A stretch of DNA of 64,000 nt from Cytophagaceae bacterium (GTDB lineage: Bacteria > Bacteroidota > Bacteroidia > Cytophagales > Spirosomataceae), in assembly GCA_027486845.1 (NCBI GenBank), contig JAIXOL010000009.1, forward strand, positions 1 through 64,000. Direction: 5' to 3'. Positions 1 to 8,881 of this stretch are shown one piece after another. The notes under the pieces are model-generated. The model ran no database searches. It was not told the DNA's origin and saw only the letters and a program-made list of their open reading frames with translations. The position numbers were made by a program, and so were the translations under genes. Numbering within the stretch: position 1 is the stretch's first letter; each line of letters opens with the position of its first letter.

Positions 1-73
1 AAGCTTTATTAGTGAGGTTTGAATTTTCGGTGAAAAATTGGGTTTCGTTACATTTTATCGCATTCTCAGTCAT
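1..73 (-). CDS. Possible 5' end of a gene leaving the window
   Basis: On the minus strand an ATG at 73 opens a frame that stays open for 24 codons to the window edge. It reads MTENAIKCNETQFFTENSNL and onward. The product is not recognised. The frame is too short to prove coding. It would be transcribed divergently from the DUF937 gene at 372, with about 300 bases between them that show no other gene. Confidence 0.3.
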   Translation of the reverse strand, partial: MTENAIKCNETQFFTENSNLTNKA

Positions 74-371
74 TTTCTTACGTAAAATCAATAAAAAAAT
101 AAAAGTTTAAACAGCTTCACTGATTAAAAATGAAATATTAGTGCAGAATTGGTTTGTGATTATTTTATTGCAAATTGATTCTGCATTTTTTATTACAGAA
201 TTTCCGTTTTCTACTAAAATCAACCTCAAACATTTAACCTATAACTTTTATTTTTAAACGAATACATTATATTTTACTCACAACTTAGTTTGGGCATAGT
301 TTTTGATTGTTTCAGCATGTATTTCAAATCACCACTCGAAAACTAATTATTAAACACGAATTTGTAACTTC

Positions 372-1652
372 ATGGACATACTTGTACTCATCAAAGACAA
401 ATTGACTGATTCGGTCATAGAAAAAGTTAGTAACTTTTTGGGCGAACACCCAGAAAATATTGGCTCGGCCTTAAATAGTTCTGTGCTGATTGTATTAGGA
501 GGAATTATAAGAAATGCCTTAATTGATGAAGAGACAGAAAAAGTTATGAATATTTTGAGGGATGGCGGACATACGGGTGAAATTCTTGACGATTTGCCGA
601 ACTTACTAGAAAACTTTGATAAAACACAGCTACTTATTACAATAGGGTCTAATATTTTCAACCATTTTGCGGGTAGTAAGACCAATTCCATTGTAGAAAA
701 ACTATCCTCACTTACTGGTATTCGTAAAACTTCGGCATCTTCGTTGGTGGGTTTGGCCGCTCCTTTGGTTTTAGGAGCTCTAGGCAAAGTTGTCAATGAA
801 GAAGGATTTGGTGTATCAGGCCTTACAAGACTTTTGGCCTATCACCAAGAGTCAGTTTTTGGAGCCTTACCGCCTTCAATTGTTAATCAATTGAATTTTA
901 AAAGTTCAAGTTTAACAGTAAAACCAGAAAAAGAGGAAAAACCAAAAGAAGCAAAAATAGAATCAACCGAAAGAAAAGGTATATTGTCATGGATTCCTTG
1001 GGTATTGGTCGGTTTAATATTTTTGGCAGGTTTGGCGTATTTTTGGAAATATCGTAAAGGCGTAAAACCAGCCGACTCAACAAAAGAAGTGGGCGTCTTT
1101 CCAAAGCAAGATTCGATAGTAATAGATAATGGTTTTTCGACTATAACTCCGAGCGATACAAGCAAAAGCTTTAAAAACACCGAAGTAGTAAAACCTTCTG
1201 AAGTGGCTAAAACACCAGAAAAAGTTGTAGCAGAAAAACAAAAAGTTGATGAGCCAAAAGAAGTTAAGGTAATAAAGTCAGAAGAAACTAAAGTAAAAGA
1301 AACATCGAAGGCTATCTTAAGTGAAAATATATCTTCCACTGGCGGCGAAATAAATGAGCAATTAAAAAGCAGTAAGTCATGGATAAGTCTCAATACTAAT
1401 TTTAAGAATAATAGTGCAGAAATTAGCTCAAAAGGTGATTTGGATGCAGTTGTAAAGTACTTGAAAGGAAACCGTAATTCAAAAATTACGATTGCGGGTG
1501 GCTCACAAAGTTCGAAAAGTACACTTGGCGAAGACCGTGCTTATGCTATTAGAGAAGTTTTACTTGAAAAAGGTATCAGCGAAAACCAAATTTTGATACA
1601 AAGTCTATTAGTGAAAGATGTTGATGCAAAAGTGGTTTTGAAAGTGAAGTGA
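372..1652 (+). CDS. DUF937 domain protein with central membrane helix and OmpA-like C-terminus
   Basis: The protein has 426 residues. Residues 1-175 look like a DUF937 (YidB-like) helical domain, with the glycine/alanine-rich stretch LVGLAAPLVLGALGKV. A single membrane helix follows (about 207-225, WIPWVLVGLIFLAGLAYFW). Next comes a Lys/Glu/Pro/Thr-rich linker (about 230-320), then a C-terminal domain that resembles the OmpA peptidoglycan-binding fold (about 335-426, including GEDRAYAIREVLLEKGIS). This layout suggests a cytoplasmic N-terminus and a periplasmic wall-contacting end. The OmpA assignment is by pattern only, and the cellular role is unknown. The ATG at 372 is the first in frame. 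Confidence 0.8.
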   Translation: MDILVLIKDKLTDSVIEKVSNFLGEHPENIGSALNSSVLIVLGGIIRNALIDEETEKVMNILRDGGHTGEILDDLPNLLENFDKTQLLITIGSNIFNHFAGSKTNSIVEKLSSLTGIRKTSASSLVGLAAPLVLGALGKVVNEEGFGVSGLTRLLAYHQESVFGALPPSIVNQLNFKSSSLTVKPEKEEKPKEAKIESTERKGILSWIPWVLVGLIFLAGLAYFWKYRKGVKPADSTKEVGVFPKQDSIVIDNGFSTITPSDTSKSFKNTEVVKPSEVAKTPEKVVAEKQKVDEPKEVKVIKSEETKVKETSKAILSENISSTGGEINEQLKSSKSWISLNTNFKNNSAEISSKGDLDAVVKYLKGNRNSKITIAGGSQSSKSTLGEDRAYAIREVLLEKGISENQILIQSLLVKDVDAKVVLKVK

Positions 1653-1767
1653 TTTTTATATGGAAATACCCAATTTCTATGTTCGATTTATATCCAATGT
1701 CGGCATTCAGCACAATGATGGTTTAAACCCATAATTGAACTGAATGACGATATTTTTTATGAAGATT

Positions 1768-3030
1768 TTAGGCCGCTAATTCTTTCAAAGCAGTTATAAA
1801 TTTATCCAATTCGGCAGTAGAAGTATAAACATTTGGCGTAATTCGGCAACCTTGCACATTGGCATAATCAATGGCAACTGTCCAGACTTTATAATTACTA
1901 AGTAATATTTTTGCCAAATCAGCAGGTTTCATGGTCTTGATACCTACGTTAGCAATACCACAAGCACGTTGAGCATTAGATGGCGTATTCAGCACAATGT
2001 TTGGAATATCTCGTACTTGTTTTGTCCAATATTCTTGTAGGAAACGCAATCTTGCTTCTTTGCGTTCAATACCAATTTTCTGGTGAAAATCAATGGCTTT
2101 GCTTATTGTGAGGTCGGTATGTACAGGGTGTGTACCTGTATGATTTAATTTTCTAATATCATTATCTTCGAAGCCCATTTCGCCAAACATCTGCCAAAGT
2201 TTACTGATTTTGTCTTTTTTTACATACAGAAGTCCTGCACCGAGAGGCACACTGAGCCATTTATGTAGGCTACTTCCGTAATAATCACAACCCAAATCGC
2301 TGATTTTGTAATCAATATGTGCTAAAGCGTGGGCACCATCAACCATGACATCAACACCTTTAGCATGAGCCATCTCGCAAATTTTTCTGATAGGTAATAT
2401 CTGCCCTGTGATGTTTATCATATGACAAACCATTAAAAGGCGAGTTTTAGGCGTAATGGCTTTTTCGTATATTTCTACAATTTCCTCATCAGATTTTGGA
2501 TGATTCGGAATTGATACAAATTTATTCACAATTCCATATCGGCGGGCTTGCAACTTAAACATATCGAGCATGGCACCGTAATCTTGTATGGCCATTACGG
2601 CCTCATCGCCTGCTTTCCAATCGTATCCTGCAATCACGGTGTCGAGCGATTCGGTAGTATTTCTTGTAATGATTAATTCTTCCTCTAAACACCCCGCCAA
2701 TGCTGCCAATTTTTTGCGTGCTTCGGCTTTATCATCAAACTGTCGAGTACGCATATAATAAGAAGCTTGAAAATTTATTTCTCGCACATTGCCAATGAAT
2801 GCTTCTAAGGTTTCTTGTGGAGCAAACGAATAATATCCGTTTTCGAGATTGATATAATCGGGTTTAATTTGATAGGCTTTTCTGATTTCTGCCCAAAAAT
2901 CTTCATTTTGAGCTAAGGCATTTGGTTTTTGTTGCTCGAATCTCGCTAGTGTTTTGTCCAAATTTTTTCCAAAAGAAGGTAGTGTAAGGCTTGTGGCAGT
3001 TAGGGTTTTGATAAATTGACGTTTGTTCAT
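1768..3030 (-). CDS. Class V aminotransferase-like PLP enzyme with N-terminal signal
   Basis: This is a fold-type I PLP enzyme of the aminotransferase class V / isopenicillin N epimerase-like group. SSLHKW holds the likely Schiff-base lysine, and MVDGAHAL is the usual Asp-x-x-His cofactor region. The start at 3030 gives MNKRQFIKTLTATSLTLPS, a signal-like N-terminus of the kind found on exported Bacteroidota oxidoreductases and PLP proteins; an in-frame start further upstream would bury that signal. The protein has 420 residues, normal for the family. The reaction is not predictable: cysteine desulfurase-like and epimerase-like members share these motifs. It stands alone, convergent with the gene at 372. 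Confidence 0.8.
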   Translation of the reverse strand: MNKRQFIKTLTATSLTLPSFGKNLDKTLARFEQQKPNALAQNEDFWAEIRKAYQIKPDYINLENGYYSFAPQETLEAFIGNVREINFQASYYMRTRQFDDKAEARKKLAALAGCLEEELIITRNTTESLDTVIAGYDWKAGDEAVMAIQDYGAMLDMFKLQARRYGIVNKFVSIPNHPKSDEEIVEIYEKAITPKTRLLMVCHMINITGQILPIRKICEMAHAKGVDVMVDGAHALAHIDYKISDLGCDYYGSSLHKWLSVPLGAGLLYVKKDKISKLWQMFGEMGFEDNDIRKLNHTGTHPVHTDLTISKAIDFHQKIGIERKEARLRFLQEYWTKQVRDIPNIVLNTPSNAQRACGIANVGIKTMKPADLAKILLSNYKVWTVAIDYANVQGCRITPNVYTSTAELDKFITALKELAA

Positions 3031-3193
3031 TGTAAAAGAAAGGTTTAGGTGTTTAATGAAGGCAATTGTTTCATTTATAGATTTTGGTATATCATAATTA
3101 CCCAATGAAACCGCAGATATTTGCAAAAAAGCTTGGCACAATTTCAGCGGTTTTTTGAGAACACTTTACGTTAAAAAAACGTTTAATTTACAT

Positions 3194-3263
3194 AAGTATT
3201 GAGACAATATTAATCGACAAATTGAAATGATATAACTTATTGAAATTAGTATTTTATCGTCTC
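3194..3263. repeat. Partial copy of a small dispersed element
   Basis: This stretch begins AAGTATTGAGACAATATTAA and runs to about GTCTCGG. It closely matches 26449-26537 in order and wording (GAGACAATATTAATCGA, then AACTTATTGA and TAGTATTTTAT). The right terminal inverted repeat seen in the other copy is degenerate here. It lies in the 321-base gene-free stretch 3031-3351, where I see nothing else. Confidence 0.5.
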
Positions 3264-3351
3264 GGCGAATCGCTGTGCTGCGGCGAACCATCTCATGTCT
3301 TATGTTCTAGTAATTATATTTATTTCAACCAAAAAATCATTTTATTAATTT

Positions 3352-4053
3352 TTATCGGAGCTTCATAAAATACTTTTTTCGCTCATCACTCATTTTTTCA
3401 ATGGCATATCTCAGAGCTGTGCGAGGGATTCTGCCAATATTATGCTCCAAAAAAGTCTCAACTTGTTTTTCTGCACCTTTTTTCCATGCCTCACGCAACA
3501 TCCAACCGACAGCTTTATGAATCAAATCATGCTTGTGTGAAAGTAAAATTTCAGAAATTTCAAGAGTATCCAAAAACTGTTTTTTATTAATAAAATAGTG
3601 CGTAGCAATAATTGATATACGTTGAGTCCACAGATGCTCAGTACGAGCCATATCGTATAAAATACTACGGTTATTATCAAATAAATAAAAACCCAAAATA
3701 TCTCTTGCTGAGCAATCGACCAAATCCCAGTTATTGATGCTGTAAGTATTGTCTAAATAAAAATCATAGATTTCGGTGCGTTTCTCGGCTGTTTTAGCTG
3801 TTTTCATTTGTTCAACCAAAATTATCAAAGCCGCCATTCTAAATTCGTGAATTTCGTTATCCAATAACTCTTGTAATTTATCAAATTTCAATGAAAGGTA
3901 TCTCTTACAAACTGCTCGCAAATCAGGATTTGTTACACCAATAAAAATATCACCTTCACCATATTGGCCCAGACCAGTTTTGAAAAACCTTGCAGAAATT
4001 TTAGCTCGTTGGGAACTTGCAATAGCTTGCAATTCGTCAGTAATTTTACTCAT
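3352..4053 (-). CDS. DNA alkylation repair enzyme (AlkD-like)
   Basis: The protein has 233 residues built of HEAT-like helical repeats in the pattern of the AlkC/AlkD family. Recognisable segments are IGVTNPDLRAVCKRY near the N-terminus, NNWDLVDCSARDILG in the middle and LIHKAVGWMLREAWKKG near residue 185. AlkD enzymes remove positively charged alkylated bases such as 7-methylguanine and act in cytoplasmic base-excision repair. The size fits (E. coli-type homologues are about 230 residues). It is a single gene with its own start at the first ATG. Family assignment is secure; substrate range is inferred. Confidence 0.87.
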   Translation of the reverse strand: MSKITDELQAIASSQRAKISARFFKTGLGQYGEGDIFIGVTNPDLRAVCKRYLSLKFDKLQELLDNEIHEFRMAALIILVEQMKTAKTAEKRTEIYDFYLDNTYSINNWDLVDCSARDILGFYLFDNNRSILYDMARTEHLWTQRISIIATHYFINKKQFLDTLEISEILLSHKHDLIHKAVGWMLREAWKKGAEKQVETFLEHNIGRIPRTALRYAIEKMSDERKKYFMKLR

Positions 4054-4553
4054 ACATATTGCGAAATGAAGCTCTGATTTGTTTAATAAATGAATAAAAA
4101 AGAGTTTTCTGTTTTGAAGGGAGGGTAAAAAAACCAGTATAAAAATAGGTGTTTTTATTTGAATTATTATGAATATAAATAAAGAAAGGCTATGGGTTAA
4201 GCTCCCAAAGCCTTATCTAGTATTAAATCCACACAACTTTAATTCAAAAATATATACATTAATTGAATTATGCAAGTAACAATTTTTAAAAAATGTTGAA
4301 AATAAATAATTTTAATACCATTTAATGTTTGTATTATTCTATGATTGTGTTGAGATTGAACCACAAATAATTTTATCAGTTTATTGGAGAAGTTTTTTAA
4401 TTATTAAAGCTAAAATATCACAAGCTGTTGAGTATATTTAATCGATAAATTTGTTTTTCGTAAAAAGTTGATAGATAGTATTTTATGTTAGTATAGACTG
4501 TAAAATATTGGCCGAGGACTACCTAATACTTGTTTACTATTCCTTTCATTTAA
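4054..4553. other. Gene-poor intergenic stretch with one hairpin
   Basis: About 500 bases of very AT-rich sequence. One clear inverted repeat lies at 4186-4214 (AAGGCTATGGG / CCCAAAGCCTT). It sits inside a 36-codon open frame at 4169-4279 on the plus strand, starting MNINKERLWVKLPKPY; this could be a leader peptide or chance. A weak echo of the 3194/26449 element (TTTAATCGATAAATT, ATAGATAGTATTTTAT) is present around 4437-4485. Confidence 0.3.
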
Positions 4554-4561
4554 TATCTTTG
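4530..4561 (+). promoter_or_regulatory. Bacteroidota-type promoter for the amidohydrolase gene
   Basis: TATCTTTG at 4554-4561 matches the Bacteroidota -7 element TAnnTTTG, and a TTG at 4530 lies 21 bases upstream as the -33 element. Transcription would begin about 10 bases before the ATG at 4576, giving a very short leader. Confidence 0.5.
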
Positions 4562-4575
4562 AAAAAAAATATCAA

Positions 4576-5409
4576 ATGATAATTGATTCGCACCAGCATT
4601 TTTGGACTTTCGACCCAATCCGTGACTCTTGGATTACTGATGAAATGTCGGTTATTCAACAAAGTTTTTATCCCGAAGATTTACAGCCCACTTTGCAACA
4701 AAATGGCATTGATGCTTGTATAGCCGTACAAGCTGATCAAAGTTTAAGTGAAACAAGATTTTTGCTCGATTTGGCCACTAAAAATGATTTTGTAAAGGCG
4801 GTTGTTGGTTGGATTGACCTCCAAGCTGATGCTATTGATGAACAACTAAGTGAATGGAAATCAGAGAAAAAATTGGCAGGTTTTAGGCATGTTTTACAAG
4901 CTGAACCTGATACAGAATATATGCTTCGCCCTAGTTTTTTGCGTGGAATATCGAAGCTAAAAAAACATGGGTTTACTTACGATATTCTTATTTTTCCGAA
5001 GCATTTGGTGACTGCTCAAAAGTTTGTTGCTCAATTTTCTGACCAGCCTTTTGTACTTGACCACATCGCCAAGCCATATATAAAAGCAGGGTTGATTGAT
5101 GTGTGGGAAAGAGATATTAAATCTTTGGCGAAGTTTGAAAACTTGCAATGTAAAGTATCAGGAATTATCACCGAAGCAGATTGGAAAAGGTGGGATTATG
5201 AACAAATTAAGCCCTTTTTAGATGTCGTTTTTGATGCTTTTGGAACAGATAGAATCATGTTTGGCTCAGATTGGCCAGTATGTTTAGTTGCGGGCGATTA
5301 CAGCCAAGTAAAGGAGATTATTGAGACCTACATGAAAGATTTTTCAATCTCAGAAAAAGCTAAGGTTTTTGGTGAAAACGCAGCAAGGTTTTATGGATTT
5401 ATTGAATAA
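4576..5409 (+). CDS. Amidohydrolase family lactonase (L-fuconolactonase-like)
   Basis: A 277-residue metal-dependent hydrolase of the group that includes L-fuconolactonase, L-rhamnono-lactonase and 2-pyrone-4,6-dicarboxylate lactonase. It opens with MIIDSHQHFW, the beta-1 metal-binding HxH. It then has FVLDHIAKP for the central histidine and MFGSDWPVC for the catalytic aspartate. The length is typical. The SusC/SusD pair starts about 300 bases downstream on the same strand, suggesting a role in catabolism of a deoxysugar acid or similar carbohydrate. The exact substrate is inferred only from family membership. No signal peptide is visible, so it should be cytoplasmic. Confidence 0.82.
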   Translation: MIIDSHQHFWTFDPIRDSWITDEMSVIQQSFYPEDLQPTLQQNGIDACIAVQADQSLSETRFLLDLATKNDFVKAVVGWIDLQADAIDEQLSEWKSEKKLAGFRHVLQAEPDTEYMLRPSFLRGISKLKKHGFTYDILIFPKHLVTAQKFVAQFSDQPFVLDHIAKPYIKAGLIDVWERDIKSLAKFENLQCKVSGIITEADWKRWDYEQIKPFLDVVFDAFGTDRIMFGSDWPVCLVAGDYSQVKEIIETYMKDFSISEKAKVFGENAARFYGFIE

Positions 5410-5512
5410 TTTTGTATAAAAGATAAGCTTATCTACACTTAAATGATTAAGATTTTTTACAATTGTAGGTATTACAAGAATTTACAAAATACAAATTTGG
5501 TTTAGGTTTTTT

Positions 5513-5550
5513 CACGCTATTTAAAAAAAACATTGTTTTTAAATAGCGTG
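5513..5550. terminator. Perfect inverted repeat after the amidohydrolase gene
   Basis: CACGCTATTTAAAAA (5513-5527) and its exact complement TTTTTAAATAGCGTG (5536-5550) enclose an 8-base loop. The U-rich part lies within the stem, so it is not a textbook intrinsic terminator, but it is the only strong hairpin between the amidohydrolase gene and susC. Confidence 0.45.
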
Positions 5551-5706
5551 AATTCCATCCAAAAAGCAGTAAAAAGTATTTTATGTTTATTATTCTGCTA
5601 ATTTTTGAATTCATAATTTTTAATGTTCTTTTAATTTAAATAATATTAATATATTTGGAGTCTAATTTTAAAATTTTCATTATTCAACAAAAAAACTTAA
5701 TTTTTT

Positions 5707-8700
5707 ATGAAATGTAAGTTCTATCTTTCCAAATCAAGGTACTTATCGGTACTTTTCCTCTTACTATCTTTGGTTTCCTTTGGACAAAACTCAACGGTTG
5801 TCACTGGTAAGGTAACAGACGGAAATGGTGAATCGGTTATTGGTGCGAGTGTTGCCGTAAAAGGCACGACAAAAGGTGCAAGTACAGATGTAAGTGGTAA
5901 TTTCAAAATTGAAGTGCCGAATAGCTCAACTGTTCTTGTAGTTTCATTTGTTGGTTATGATACCCAAGAAATTGTAGTTGGAAACAAAACTAACTTCAAT
6001 ATTGTATTAACTTCAAAAGAGAATGTCTTGGAAGAAATGGTTGTGATTGGTTATGGTACCCAAAAGAAATCAGATTTGACTGGTTCGGTTGGTGTTGTAA
6101 AACAAGATCAATTGTTGGAACGCCCTGCGGCATCTTTGAACCAAGCTCTATCAGGCAGAATGGCGGGCGTGCAAGTAAACACTAACTCTGGTCGCCCTGG
6201 TGGTCGTACAACCATCCGTGTGAGAGGTTTTAGCTCTATCAACTCTTCAAACAATCCCTTGTATGTAGTCGATGGTGTGATGCTTCCACAAAACAACCAA
6301 GCACAATTTAGTTCGGCGATTGACTACATCAATCCTAACGACATCGTTTCTGTTGAGGTTTTGAAAGATGCTTCTTCTACGGCAATTTACGGAGCAAGAG
6401 GTGCCAATGGTGTAGTATTGATTACAACTAAAAAAGGAAAAGCCAATGATGGTCAAGTAACTTATAACTCTGACTTTAGTGCAAATACGATTGGACCAAA
6501 CCGTCCAGAAGTTTTAAATGCTAAAGAATACATGGCAGTTGAAGACTTAGCTTGGGCAAATATGCAAAAATACGACCCAGTTGGTTGGGCAGCAGGTAGA
6601 TGGGCGTATTTAAATCCAAAATTGCGTCGTACTGACCCACGTGTTTTTGATGCACAAGGAAATCCATTATATGATACGGATTGGTTTAAAGAATCATCAC
6701 AAACTAAATTGTCACAAAATCATCAATTAGGTTTTAATGGTGGTAGTGAGCGTACCCAATATTCGTTTTCATTGGGTTATAGAGATGACCAAGGTCTTAT
6801 CAAAACTTCTTACCTAAAGCGTTATGCAGGAAGATTCACAATTGATGACCAAATCAAAAAATGGTTGAAAGTTGGTGGTACGCTTGCTTATAATAATCAA
6901 ATTGAGCGTTTAGCCGATATTAATGATGCTGTTGCTCGTCAGATTGTAGAGGATTTTCCTTTCCTTCCTGTAAAATACGCTGATGGCACGTATGCTAACA
7001 ACCGTGATTTTCCGTTTGCAGAAGGTACTTTTAGTTCGGTTCACCGTTTGATGGGTAGACAGTTTCTGTTAAATACACAAACCACAACTGGTTCGATGTA
7101 CTCAAACATCACAATTGCAAAAGGTTTAGAGATGAAAACGGTTTTTGGGGCAAACATCATGACCCAAGAGAATAACCAATCTACTACCCGAACTTTGGCA
7201 ATTGGTGACCAAGGAACTGCTTCGGCTTCAAACCAAAAACAAACGTTTTGGTCGTTGGAGAATTTCTTGACTTACAATAAAACTTTCAATAAAATTCATT
7301 CATTTACTGGCTTATTGGGTGTTTCTTGGCAACAAACAGACTTCTTTAATATTGCAGCAAGTGTACGTGGCTTTGCGACTGACTACTTTGGTTTCAATAA
7401 CTTAGGTGCAGGTGCTACGCTTCCGGCAGTAGGCTCTGGTGCTTCAAGTTTTGCATTTAATTCGTATTTTGGTCGTATCAATTATAGCCTGAGTAATAAG
7501 TACTTGTTTACCTTCACAGGTAGAGCTGATGGTTCATCAAGATTTGGTGACAACAGTAAATTTGCGTTTTTCCCATCAGGAGCATTTGCATGGAAAATCT
7601 CAGAAGAAGAATTCATGAGCAAAAATACTGTTATTTCTAACTTGAAATTACGTACGAGTTATGGTCTGACGGGTAACTCAGAAATTCCTTCGTATTCTTC
7701 ATTATCATTACTTAGCTCAAACTATGCCACTATTTATAATGATAGTCGCGTTTCAGGAACTGGGCTTTCACGTTTGGCTAATCCAGATTTGAAATGGGAA
7801 AAAACAGCACAAGCTGACGTTGGTTTGGAAATTGGTTTGTTTAATAACCGTGTGAATATCGAGGCTGATTTTTATTACCGTAAAACAACCGATATGCTTC
7901 TTGATGCTCCAGTACCACAAACAAGTGGATATGCTACAATCAGAAGAAACGTTGGTTCAATGCAAAACAAAGGTTTGGAATTGGCTTTAAATACGGTAAA
8001 CATAAATACTGCGAAATTGCGTTGGAACACCAACTTCAATATTTCATTCAACCAAAACAAAGTACTTTCTTTGGCAACGCCTTCTGACATCTTTAACGTT
8101 GGTGGTCCTAACTTTACTAACCCTACAAACATTATCCGTATCGGAGAGCCTGTTGGTTCATTTTGGGGTCTTACTCGTTTGGGCGTTTGGAGCGAAGCTG
8201 AAAGAGACCAAGCTGCTAAATTTACCAGCTACCGTAACGGTTTGACGATTCTTCCTGGTGATATTAAATATTTAGATGTAAACGGCGATAACGCAATTAC
8301 TGATGCTGACCGTTCAATTATCGGAAATGGTAGTCCTAAGTTCTGGGGTGCGTTGACGAACACTTGGAAATATGGCAATTTCGACCTCACTTTAGAGTTA
8401 CAGTATGCTTATGGTAACGATGTAATGATGATGAATCTACACGCTAGCGAAGACCGCCAAGCATTGGCAAACAGCTATAAATCAGTATTGAACGCATGGA
8501 CTCCACAAAACCAGAACACGATGATTGCCGAAATCAGAGATACAAGGGCTGGATATGTAACAAACGTTGATAGCTGGTGGATTAAAGATGGCTCATTCTT
8601 GCGTGGTAGAAATTTATTGTTGGGTTATACTTTTCCAGGTAGTGTAACTGATAAATTGAAGTTGAGCCGTTTGAGAGTTTATGCTTCTGCACAAAACTTC

Positions 8701-8850
8701 TTCTTGGCTGTTACAGATAAAATAATAGGCGACCCAGAGGTGACTCCAACAAACCAAGGAGATGGAAATAGTGCTTTCTCGCAAGGTATGATGTGGCACA
8801 ATTATCCAAAACCTACTACTTATATGATGGGCTTACAGCTTGCGTTTTAA
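5707..8850 (+). CDS. SusC/RagA-family TonB-dependent outer-membrane transporter
   Basis: A 1047-residue SusC-type transporter. It has an N-terminal signal peptide ending near residue 26 (SFGQ). A carboxypeptidase-regulatory-like domain follows (about 28-110, GKVTDGNGESVIGASVAVKG). Then come the TonB-box-like VVIGYGTQKKSDLTGSV and the plug with ASSTAIYGARGANGVVLITT. The rest is a long beta barrel ending in an aromatic residue (TYMMGLQLAF). It imports oligosaccharides or similar ligands with its SusD partner, whose gene starts 31 bases later. The neighbouring lactonase-like gene suggests a sugar-derived substrate; the ligand itself cannot be read from sequence. A TATATTTG at 5650-5657 could be its -7 element. 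Confidence 0.93.
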   Translation: MKCKFYLSKSRYLSVLFLLLSLVSFGQNSTVVTGKVTDGNGESVIGASVAVKGTTKGASTDVSGNFKIEVPNSSTVLVVSFVGYDTQEIVVGNKTNFNIVLTSKENVLEEMVVIGYGTQKKSDLTGSVGVVKQDQLLERPAASLNQALSGRMAGVQVNTNSGRPGGRTTIRVRGFSSINSSNNPLYVVDGVMLPQNNQAQFSSAIDYINPNDIVSVEVLKDASSTAIYGARGANGVVLITTKKGKANDGQVTYNSDFSANTIGPNRPEVLNAKEYMAVEDLAWANMQKYDPVGWAAGRWAYLNPKLRRTDPRVFDAQGNPLYDTDWFKESSQTKLSQNHQLGFNGGSERTQYSFSLGYRDDQGLIKTSYLKRYAGRFTIDDQIKKWLKVGGTLAYNNQIERLADINDAVARQIVEDFPFLPVKYADGTYANNRDFPFAEGTFSSVHRLMGRQFLLNTQTTTGSMYSNITIAKGLEMKTVFGANIMTQENNQSTTRTLAIGDQGTASASNQKQTFWSLENFLTYNKTFNKIHSFTGLLGVSWQQTDFFNIAASVRGFATDYFGFNNLGAGATLPAVGSGASSFAFNSYFGRINYSLSNKYLFTFTGRADGSSRFGDNSKFAFFPSGAFAWKISEEEFMSKNTVISNLKLRTSYGLTGNSEIPSYSSLSLLSSNYATIYNDSRVSGTGLSRLANPDLKWEKTAQADVGLEIGLFNNRVNIEADFYYRKTTDMLLDAPVPQTSGYATIRRNVGSMQNKGLELALNTVNINTAKLRWNTNFNISFNQNKVLSLATPSDIFNVGGPNFTNPTNIIRIGEPVGSFWGLTRLGVWSEAERDQAAKFTSYRNGLTILPGDIKYLDVNGDNAITDADRSIIGNGSPKFWGALTNTWKYGNFDLTLELQYAYGNDVMMMNLHASEDRQALANSYKSVLNAWTPQNQNTMIAEIRDTRAGYVTNVDSWWIKDGSFLRGRNLLLGYTFPGSVTDKLKLSRLRVYASAQNFFLAVTDKIIGDPEVTPTNQGDGNSAFSQGMMWHNYPKPTTYMMGLQLAF

Positions 8851-8881
8851 TCAATGAATTATCTTGAAAATAGACTTAACA

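Noticed and set aside
887-1393. Long open frame opposite the DUF937 gene
   Set aside because: It is antisense to a well-supported gene, and its residue composition (Phe/Ser/Leu-rich) is that of a shadow frame.
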